46,947 bases of DNA. Source: an uncultured Ruminococcus sp. Its GTDB lineage: Bacteria > Bacillota > Clostridia > Oscillospirales > Ruminococcaceae. The notes under the pieces were generated by a model, which saw nothing but the letters and a program-made list of their open reading frames with translations, had not been told where the DNA came from and ran no database searches. The DNA lies in assembly GCA_902783005.1 (NCBI GenBank), contig CACZPI010000112.1, positions 1 to 46,947 of the forward strand. The letters run 5' to 3'. Positions 41,421 through 46,947 of the stretch are shown here, one piece after another (position 1 is the stretch's first letter; each line of letters opens with the position of its first letter). A program made the translations under genes and the position numbers.

Positions 41421-43361
41421 ATGAAAGACGGATTCGTCAAAATCGCCTGCGCAACGCCGGCGCTGAAGGTTGCGGATTGTGCCTATAATACAGACCGCAT
41501 TCTTGAGCTGATCCGGGAGGCGCACGGCAAGGGTGTGAAGATCGTATGCTTCCCGGAGCTTTGTATCACAGGGTATACCTGCGGGGATCTCTTTTTGCAG
41601 ACAGCGCTCGGACATTCCGCTGAGGAACATCTCCTGCGCATTGTCGAGGAGACCAAGTCGCTGGAGATCATTTCCATCGTCGGGTTGCCCTTTGTCTATG
41701 ATGCTAAGCTCTACAACTGCGCGGCAGTCGTGTACAAGGGCGATCTCTTAGGGCTCGTGCCAAAGGTAAATCTGCCGAATTACAGTGAATTTTATGAGGC
41801 AAGACACTTTGCGTCCGGCACTGCGACCGATTATACCGTAAATGTCGGCAAATTCACGCCGACATTTGGTATCAATCAGATATTCCAGTGTGAGGAGCTG
41901 CCTGACCTGACCTTCGGGGTGGAGATCTGCGAGGATCTGTGGGTGAGTGAGCCGCCGAGCGTAAGGCTCACTCAAAATGGCTGCACGGTTATTTTCAATC
42001 TCTCCTGCTCCGATGAGATCATCGGCAAGGCAGAATACCGGAAAATGCTTGTCAAGGCAAAGTCCGGCGAGCTTCTGTGTGCCTATGCCTACGCAGATGC
42101 GGGCATCGGGGAATCGACGCAGGATATGGTCTTTGCCGGGCATGATCTCATTTGTGAGAACGGTTCTCTTTTGGCAGAATCGAAGCTCTTCTCCGATGGG
42201 CTGACAATCGCGGATGTGGATGTGGTACGAATGTGCCACGAGCGCCGCCGCATGACCACGTGGCATCCCGTGCCCAAGGATGAGAACACGGAATACTACA
42301 TCAACCGTTTCAATATGGCGCTGACAGAAACCATCTTAGATCGTAAGATCTATCCCCACCCCTTCGTCCCCTCGGACAAGCAGGTGCTCGATTCGCGCTG
42401 CGAGGAGATCCTGGCCATTCAGTCCGTCGGTCTTGCCTCGCGGCTGTCGCACATCGGCTGCAAAACTGCGGTTGTGGGTCTCTCCGGCGGTCTGGATTCG
42501 ACGCTGGCACTGATCGTCATGCGCCATGCATTTGACCGGCTCGGGCTTGATCCCGCAGGAATGCTTACCATTACGATGCCGTGCTTCGGAACCACCGACC
42601 GCACCTATACCAATGCCTGCAAGCTCGCGGCTGCCTACGGTGCAACGCTCCGGGAGATCCGGATCGAGGACAGCGTCAGACAGCATTTCAAGGACATCGG
42701 GCACGACGAATCCGTGCATGATGTGACCTACGAAAACGGACAGGCTCGTGAACGCACACAGATCCTGATGGATGTGGCCAACCAGTGCGGCGGCATCGTG
42801 GTCGGCACAGGCGACCTCTCGGAGCTGGCGCTTGGCTGGGCGACCTACAACGGCGACCACATGAGCATGTACGGCGTCAATGCTTCCATTCCGAAAACGC
42901 TGGTGCGCTATCTGGTCGCCTATGAAGCATCCCATGCCGAGGGCGAGCTGAAGACGGTGCTGCTTGACATTCTGGATACGCCCGTTTCTCCGGAGCTTCT
43001 GCCGCCGGATCAGGACGGCAGGATCGCACAGAAAACGGAAGACCTGGTCGGCCCCTATGAGCTGCATGATTTCTTCCTGTATTACCATGTACGCCAGGGC
43101 TTTGCACCGCACAAGATCTTCCGGCTGGCACGCAGGGCATTTGCCGGCGTGTATACGGATGCTGTGATCCTGAAATGGCAGCGGAAATTCTACTGGCGCT
43201 TCTTCTCGCAGCAGTTCAAGCGCTCCTGCCTGCCGGACGGACCGAAGGTCGGCAGCGTTACGCTCTCGCCCCGCGGTGACTGGCGGATGCCGAGTGATGC
43301 ATCGGCTGCCGTATGGATCGCGGATCTGGATGCGGCTGCGGCAGAGCTGGGGCTGGAATAA
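41421..43361 (+). CDS. nadE: glutamine-dependent NAD+ synthetase
   Basis: This 646-residue enzyme makes NAD+ from nicotinate adenine dinucleotide, ATP and glutamine. The N-terminal nitrilase-type glutaminase domain has the Glu46-Lys115-Cys170 triad (CFPELCITGY, VPKVNLPNY, VEICEDLW). The C-terminal synthetase has the PP-loop VVGLSGGLDSTLAL and GTGDLSELALGWATYNGDHM. Domain order and size match the long bacterial NadE. ATG 41421 follows AAGGAGGG. The PIN-like gene starts 9 nt downstream, and pyrE comes after it, so nucleotide-related genes may share a transcript. Confidence 0.96.
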   Translation: MKDGFVKIACATPALKVADCAYNTDRILELIREAHGKGVKIVCFPELCITGYTCGDLFLQTALGHSAEEHLLRIVEETKSLEIISIVGLPFVYDAKLYNCAAVVYKGDLLGLVPKVNLPNYSEFYEARHFASGTATDYTVNVGKFTPTFGINQIFQCEELPDLTFGVEICEDLWVSEPPSVRLTQNGCTVIFNLSCSDEIIGKAEYRKMLVKAKSGELLCAYAYADAGIGESTQDMVFAGHDLICENGSLLAESKLFSDGLTIADVDVVRMCHERRRMTTWHPVPKDENTEYYINRFNMALTETILDRKIYPHPFVPSDKQVLDSRCEEILAIQSVGLASRLSHIGCKTAVVGLSGGLDSTLALIVMRHAFDRLGLDPAGMLTITMPCFGTTDRTYTNACKLAAAYGATLREIRIEDSVRQHFKDIGHDESVHDVTYENGQARERTQILMDVANQCGGIVVGTGDLSELALGWATYNGDHMSMYGVNASIPKTLVRYLVAYEASHAEGELKTVLLDILDTPVSPELLPPDQDGRIAQKTEDLVGPYELHDFFLYYHVRQGFAPHKIFRLARRAFAGVYTDAVILKWQRKFYWRFFSQQFKRSCLPDGPKVGSVTLSPRGDWRMPSDASAAVWIADLDAAAAELGLE

Positions 43362-43370
43362 GGAGGGCGC

Positions 43371-43970
43371 ATGGCAAAGGACAAACCGACGCGCTATTTC
43401 CTGATCGACTACGAAAATGTGCATATGGCCGGTTTGCAGGGACTTGAGGATTTGCGGAAATCAGACCGGGTGATCGTATTCTACAGTCAGAATGCGGATT
43501 CCCTGAGCTTTGATGTGATGCGGATGATCTCGGCCACCAAGGCACATGTGGATTACATCAAGGTCGATACCCAGGGGCGCAATGCATTGGACTTCCAGTT
43601 GTCGTCCTATATCGGATTTCTGCTCGGCAAAGACCGGCACTGCAAGTGCTACATCGTATCGCGTGACAAGGGCTACAATAACGTACAGATCTTCTGGTTC
43701 AAGCAGGGAGAAATGGTTCGGCTGATCCCGAGCATTTCGGAACGCAAGGCTGTATCGGTCAAAAAGTCCGATATTGAAGATGCCCTGTCTGTTCTCAAGC
43801 TCAGCGAGGAGGACAAGGAACAGGCCGCGGAGCTGGTCTGGAAGCACCTGAAAACCGGTTCACCGCATCTGTCTCACATCAAGGTAAGCATCAACAATGA
43901 GCTTGTACAGCAGCTCGGCGGGGATAAGACCAAGGTCATCTATGACGCGATCCGCCCGCTGATGAAATAA
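43371..43970 (+). CDS. PIN-like (NYN/PIN7-type) predicted ribonuclease
   Basis: This 199-residue protein opens with RYFLIDYENVHMAGL, in which Asp13 and Glu15/Asn16 match the first acidic motif of PIN/NYN nucleases. Further acidic sites are in DFQLSSYIGF and VSRDKGYNNV, where Asp near residue 99 would complete a metal site. The C-terminal part (about 125-199) is helical and charged. The fold suggests a metal-dependent RNA nuclease, but no activity is shown for this family that I can name. AAGGAGGG precedes the ATG. It sits 9 nt after nadE and 38 nt before pyrE. Confidence 0.8.
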   Translation: MAKDKPTRYFLIDYENVHMAGLQGLEDLRKSDRVIVFYSQNADSLSFDVMRMISATKAHVDYIKVDTQGRNALDFQLSSYIGFLLGKDRHCKCYIVSRDKGYNNVQIFWFKQGEMVRLIPSISERKAVSVKKSDIEDALSVLKLSEEDKEQAAELVWKHLKTGSPHLSHIKVSINNELVQQLGGDKTKVIYDAIRPLMK

Positions 43971-43976
43971 CAATTC

Positions 43977-43992
43977 CCTGCCATACGGCAGG
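43977..43992 (+). promoter_or_regulatory. hairpin before the pyrE ribosome site
   Basis: CCTGCC-ATAC-GGCAGG ends 3 nt before the AGGAGG of pyrE. It could affect translation or protect an mRNA end, but has no T-run and is not a terminator. Confidence 0.4.
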
Positions 43993-44008
43993 TCAGGAGG
44001 TAATTCAA

Positions 44009-44659
44009 ATGACTTACAAAGAAAGCTTTATCCAGTTCATGGTAGAATGCGGTGTGCTCACATTCGGTGAATTTACGCTGAAAAGCGGCCGGATCGCACC
44101 GTATTTCATCAACTGCGGCAACTACAAGACCGGCGGTCAGCTCAGACGGCTCGGTGAGTATTATGCAGCCTGCATCCATGAAAACAACATTCCGGTCGAG
44201 ACACTCTTCGGCCCGGCCTACAAGGGCATTCCGCTTGCGGTTGCTGCTGCAACGGCACTGAGCGCCAAGTACGATCAGGATGTATTCTACTGCTTCGACC
44301 GCAAGGAAGCCAAGGATCACGGTGAAGGCGGCATGTTCGTCGGCAAAACCCTGACCGACGGCGAAAAGGTCATCATCATTGACGACGTTATGACCTCCGG
44401 CAAGGCGCTGCGTGAATCCATGCCAAAGCTCAAGAGCGCTGCCAATGTCGATGTCACCGGTATGGTCATCACCGTTGACCGCCAGGAGCGCGGCACCGGT
44501 ACCATGAGTGCGGTACAGGAGGTCAAGCAGGAATTCGGCGTGACCGTCTACCCGATCGTCACAATGCAGGATATTATTGACGCGATCCGGAACGATGTCG
44601 TTCCCGGCAAGGAATACCTCGATGCCATGCTCGCTTACCGGGAGCAGTACGGCGTCTGA
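44009..44659 (+). CDS. pyrE: orotate phosphoribosyltransferase
   Basis: This 216-residue enzyme couples orotate to PRPP to form OMP in pyrimidine synthesis. The PRPP-binding signature VIIIDDVMTSGKALRES lies at about 121-137. The N-terminal part FTLKSGRIAPYFINCGNYKTGGQL is the orotate-binding region, and FDRKEAKDHGEGG is the flexible catalytic loop with its conserved lysines. AGGAGG precedes ATG 44009. No other pyr gene is in the window. A terminator follows 25 nt after the stop. Confidence 0.96.
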   Translation: MTYKESFIQFMVECGVLTFGEFTLKSGRIAPYFINCGNYKTGGQLRRLGEYYAACIHENNIPVETLFGPAYKGIPLAVAAATALSAKYDQDVFYCFDRKEAKDHGEGGMFVGKTLTDGEKVIIIDDVMTSGKALRESMPKLKSAANVDVTGMVITVDRQERGTGTMSAVQEVKQEFGVTVYPIVTMQDIIDAIRNDVVPGKEYLDAMLAYREQYGV

Positions 44660-44684
44660 TCCATCAAATTCGACAAAAAACAAA

Positions 44685-44726
44685 TGCCCATCCGCAGAAA
44701 TTCCGTGATCTGCGGGTGGGCAACTT
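44685..44726 (+). terminator. terminator of the nadE-pyrE unit
   Basis: Arms TGCCCATCCGCAGA and TCTGCGGGTGGGCA (14 bp, one T-G pair) with a ten-base loop, followed by ACTTTCTTG. It ends just before the lrgA promoter -35. Confidence 0.85.
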
Positions 44727-44728
44727 TC

Positions 44729-44758
44729 TTGACTTTGCGCATGTGTCCGTGTTATAAT
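44729..44758 (+). promoter_or_regulatory. promoter of lrgAB
   Basis: TTGACT (44729-44734), 18 bp, TATAAT (44753-44758). A perfect 0A-box-like TTCGACA lies at 44669-44675, 54 bp upstream, but on the far side of the pyrE terminator. Confidence 0.8.
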
Positions 44759-44789
44759 CAGTATGAAAACGAGAAACGGAGGCGGATCC

Positions 44790-45152
44790 ATGCAATATCT
44801 GAAACAATTCGGCGTGATCCTTGCATTTTCGCTTGCGGGCGAAATTCTCAACCGGATCATTCCCCTGCCCATTCCGGCGAGCATTTACGGTATTGTACTG
44901 CTCTTCATCGCACTGATGACGGGCATAGTCAAGCTCGAGCATGTGGACAAGGCAGGCACATTTTTAATTGAGATCATGCCGGTCATGTTTATTCCCGCAG
45001 CAGTCGGACTTGTGGAGGCATGGGGCATTATCAGTCGATCCGCTGTCGCATTCATCATCACGACGGCTGTTTCCACGATTATCGTCATAGCATGTGCAGG
45101 ACTGGCAACACAGGCTGTGATCCGCCTGCAAAGGAGGAAGCGGCATGATTGA
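44790..45152 (+). CDS. lrgA: LrgA/CidA-family holin-like membrane protein
   Basis: This 120-residue protein has four membrane segments and the family phrases AFSLAGEILNRIIPLPIPASIYGIVLLFIAL and IMPVMFIPAAVGLVE. CidA/LrgA proteins modulate murein hydrolase activity and cell lysis and have been linked to pyruvate or glycolate transport. ATG 44790 (MQYLKQFG) follows GGAGG; an upstream ATG at 44763 overlaps the leader. Its stop overlaps the start of the LrgB gene by 8 nt, the usual arrangement of the pair. No LytSR-like regulator is present in the window. Confidence 0.92.
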   Translation: MQYLKQFGVILAFSLAGEILNRIIPLPIPASIYGIVLLFIALMTGIVKLEHVDKAGTFLIEIMPVMFIPAAVGLVEAWGIISRSAVAFIITTAVSTIIVIACAGLATQAVIRLQRRKRHD

Positions 45153-45837
45153 TTTCATGGAAAATTCCGTATTTTTCGGTGCATTCATCAGCCTGGCCGC
45201 TTACGGCATCGGCGCCTGGCTCAAACAAAAAACAGGACTTGCTGTTTTCAATCCGCTGCTGGTGGCTGTCGTGCTGGTGATCACCGTGATCTCACTGGCC
45301 GGGATCGACTACCCGAAATACAACGCAGGCGCCCAATATATCAGCTATCTGCTCACGCCAGCCACTGTCGCACTGGCGATTCCGTTGTATAAACAGATCA
45401 GCAAGCTCCGGGAAAATGCCCCCGCCATTATCGTTGGCATTGTCACCGGTGTTCTGTCGAGCGCAGTCTGCATCCTAATCCTGGCAAAGTTATTCTCCTT
45501 CAGCCATGAAGAGTATGTGACCTTCCTTCCGAAATCCATCACGACTGCCATCGGCATGGGAGTCTCTGAGGAGCTGGGCGGATATGTCGCAATTACGGCA
45601 GCGGTGATTATCATTACGGGAATTTTCGGAAATATCATCGGAGAACTGGTTCTGAAGCTGTTTCATATTCACGAACCGGTCGCCAAAGGAATCGCACTCG
45701 GAAGTGCCTCCCATGCCATCGGCACCGCAAAGGCAATGGAGCTTGGCGAGGTCGAAGGCGCCATGAGCAGCCTGTCGATCGTACTCTCCGGCATCCTGAC
45801 CGTCATCGGATCCATGGTATTTACAAATCTGCATTAA
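45145..45837 (+). CDS. lrgB: LrgB/CidB-family membrane protein
   Basis: This 230-residue protein has about seven membrane segments and characteristic LrgB motifs: YISYLLTPATVALAIPLYKQ, LPKSITTAIGMGVSEELGG, and GIALGSASHAIGTAKAMELGE. LrgB works with LrgA in the control of autolysis or in export of small organic acids. AGGAGG precedes ATG 45145, inside the last codons of lrgA. A terminator follows directly after the stop. Confidence 0.94.
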   Translation: MIDFMENSVFFGAFISLAAYGIGAWLKQKTGLAVFNPLLVAVVLVITVISLAGIDYPKYNAGAQYISYLLTPATVALAIPLYKQISKLRENAPAIIVGIVTGVLSSAVCILILAKLFSFSHEEYVTFLPKSITTAIGMGVSEELGGYVAITAAVIIITGIFGNIIGELVLKLFHIHEPVAKGIALGSASHAIGTAKAMELGEVEGAMSSLSIVLSGILTVIGSMVFTNLH

Positions 45838-45843
45838 AATCTG

Positions 45844-45873
45844 AAACCCCTGTCAGACGATGACAGGGGTTTT
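45844..45873. terminator. bidirectional terminator after lrgB
   Basis: Arms AAACCCCTGTCA and TGACAGGGGTTT, loop GACGA, then T residues. The convergent unknown gene ends at 45853 within this hairpin, so the terminator includes its last codons. Confidence 0.9.
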
Positions 45874-46782
45874 GCTTCCGACAAATGTAAATCCAAGATA
45901 CTCATAGATAGAAACGAAATGCCGGTAAACCACAAGCATCTGCATGGCGGTATCATACTGGGCATGCAGCGCGGGCAGATAGATATACTCATAAAGCATC
46001 CTGATCTGGTTGACAGCTTCATTCAGGTAGCCGGGTATGGTTCCGAATTTCTCCGAAGTAACAGAGAAGAAATGCTCGATCCCAAAAATAAACGATTTGA
46101 CATCCGCATCCACATCAGAGATCACATGCGCAGGATGTACCTCGGGGTTCAATTCCGATACACGAAAGCCACGACAGGAAGCCGTTTCATACAGCCAGGT
46201 GGCAAGAATGGGATAAAGACGGATCGGACATCTGAACAGCTCGCGGTCAATATTTGGATTCAGGTGCAATTCCAGCTCGCTGCAATCCGACAGACCAAGA
46301 TCCTCTGTAATCACCGCTAACAGGAATGCATCCGGCGTTTTATAGCCATTCCGGTGAATACGAAACACACGCCTGTATTCCGCATCCGTCAGATCCCGCA
46401 CCTTGATACGAAGCTGCTTATAGACAGAATAAGCCTGGTATAATCCATAGGGATCCTTGATATGCCAGACCTGAAAGGACTTTTGAAAGGTCATCAGAAG
46501 GCTCAGAAGATTGCGAAAATCACCCTTCTGGATCTCCAGGCGCTCGAGATTAACCGGCACATCCGGGGTATAGCTGCCGAACACATAACCGTCATGGAAT
46601 TCCATGACAAACGGCTCACTGTGACCGTTTCCAAAATCCAGCATTACGGTATCATGCAGCAAAGTCGCGCTCCATCTGGACGCGGCCTTGTGCTTGGCGA
46701 TATAGGTACACATTTTATCATAGATCTGCTCCGGTTGCTTTGTCCATCGCAGTTTTCCCTCATAGGTTAGCGTAAATCCCAT
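45853..46782 (-). CDS. protein of unknown function beside the rRNA operon
   Basis: The 309-residue protein has no signal peptide or membrane segment and no motif I recognise. It opens MGFTLTYEGKLRWTKQPEQIYDK, has a beta-rich first third (SATLLHDTVMLDFGNGHSEPFVMEF, then GYVFGSYTPDVPVNLER), and a helical C-terminal part ending in IRMLYEYIYLPALHAQYDTA. The start ATG 46782 has a weak ribosome site (AGGGATAT). Base composition looks less GC-rich than the other genes, and the gene lies directly downstream of the 5S rRNA terminator on the same strand, so it may be a later arrival. It shares its terminal hairpin with lrgB. Confidence 0.75.
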   Translation of the reverse strand: MGFTLTYEGKLRWTKQPEQIYDKMCTYIAKHKAASRWSATLLHDTVMLDFGNGHSEPFVMEFHDGYVFGSYTPDVPVNLERLEIQKGDFRNLLSLLMTFQKSFQVWHIKDPYGLYQAYSVYKQLRIKVRDLTDAEYRRVFRIHRNGYKTPDAFLLAVITEDLGLSDCSELELHLNPNIDRELFRCPIRLYPILATWLYETASCRGFRVSELNPEVHPAHVISDVDADVKSFIFGIEHFFSVTSEKFGTIPGYLNEAVNQIRMLYEYIYLPALHAQYDTAMQMLVVYRHFVSIYEYLGFTFVGSKTPVIV

Positions 46783-46815
46783 ATATATCCCTAATAAAAT
46801 TAGTCATTTATCAAA

Positions 46816-46851
46816 TCAAAAAATTGCTCTGATTGATATTCAACCAGAGCA
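46816..46851 (-). terminator. rRNA operon terminator
   Basis: On the minus strand the stem TGCTCTG...CAGAGCA, extended by TTGA/TCAA after one mismatch, is followed by ATTTTTTGATTT. It lies about 12 bp downstream of the 5S rRNA end. Confidence 0.88.
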
Positions 46852-46862
46852 TTTTTATCATA

Positions 46863-46947
46863 CCGGCACCTATCTAATTTCCCAGGTCGTCGCCAACCAA
46901 GTATTTTCGACGTAAAGGAGCTTAACTGCCGTGTTCGGAATGGGAAC
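46863..46947 (-). rRNA. rrf: 5S rRNA, 3' part
   Basis: The minus strand reads GTTCCCATTCCGAACACGGC, then AGTTAAGCTCC and CTTGGTTGGCGACGACCTGGGAA, ending near GGTGCCGG: the 3' two thirds of a bacterial 5S rRNA. The 5' end lies beyond the window. It shows that an rRNA operon transcribed toward lower coordinates ends here. Confidence 0.95.

Noticed and set aside
44669..44675. Perfect 0A-box-like heptamer between pyrE and its terminator; other single copies occur in coding sequence
   Set aside because: A 7-mer is expected several times by chance in this length, and the pyrE terminator lies between it and the lrgA promoter.

Overview
The window looks like chromosomal DNA of a gut Ruminococcus or a close relative in the Oscillospiraceae. 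The evidence is a secreted serpin carrying a type I dockerin, a four-gene glycogen operon with both glgC and glgD, a SpoIIE homologue in a monoderm background, sigma-A style promoters (TTGACA/TATAAT) with strong GGAGG ribosome sites, and a moderately GC-rich base composition with long stop-free antisense frames. It ends inside a 5S rRNA gene on the minus strand. I see no phage, insertion sequence, CRISPR array or integrase.

Layout. 163-1335: low-molecular-weight protein tyrosine phosphatase followed by a frameshifted TraX-family gene. 1418-7827: a TetR regulator divergent from a translationally coupled pair, an MMPL-type transporter and a 1133-residue protein built mostly of Leu/Gly heptads; the promoter region carries three copies of a TGAC-N5-GTCA-like operator. 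7872-10071 (minus): acetyltransferase and a three-PAS diguanylate cyclase. 10272-10343: tRNA-Gln(CUG). 10757-12121: SLC13/ArsB-type permease behind a structured leader, then a possible 31-residue protein. 12452-15455: GlpA-like, GlpB-like and DUF1667 redox genes. 15607-17946: a GT-C-like membrane protein. 17987-22128 (minus): a solute-binding lipoprotein and the dockerin-serpin. 22309-23990: RlaP-like nucleotidyltransferase, small unknown proteins, nitroreductase. 24030-29949 (minus): glgB-glgC-glgD-glgA. 30082-32370 (minus): spoIIE. 32589-34462 (minus): HipA-like kinase coupled to an AlkZ-related protein. 34601-39742: nagA, then an operon of an EAL phosphodiesterase, methyltransferase, acetyltransferase and a PEBP-like membrane protein. 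39795-41162 (minus): MATE transporter. 41421-44659: nadE, a PIN-like protein and pyrE. 44790-45837: lrgA-lrgB. 45853-46782 (minus): an unknown protein next to the rRNA operon.

How the parts fit. The most system-like unit is TetR-MMPL-heptad protein. The heptad protein has two arms of nearly identical length (about 367 and 365 residues) around a non-heptad linker, as expected for an antiparallel rod long enough to cross a Gram-positive wall. I infer a wall-spanning export device under autoregulated TetR control; homologous pairs are known in Firmicutes, but the arm symmetry and the operator array are worth testing. A second theme is a possible sporulation link: the spoIIE promoter has the unusual 21-bp spacer known from Bacillus spoIIE, and three perfect Spo0A boxes sit in the last codons of spoIIE, just upstream of the glycogen operon. 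A third theme is c-di-GMP turnover, with one diguanylate cyclase and one EAL phosphodiesterase in the window.

All family calls come from reading motifs by eye; no database search was run.
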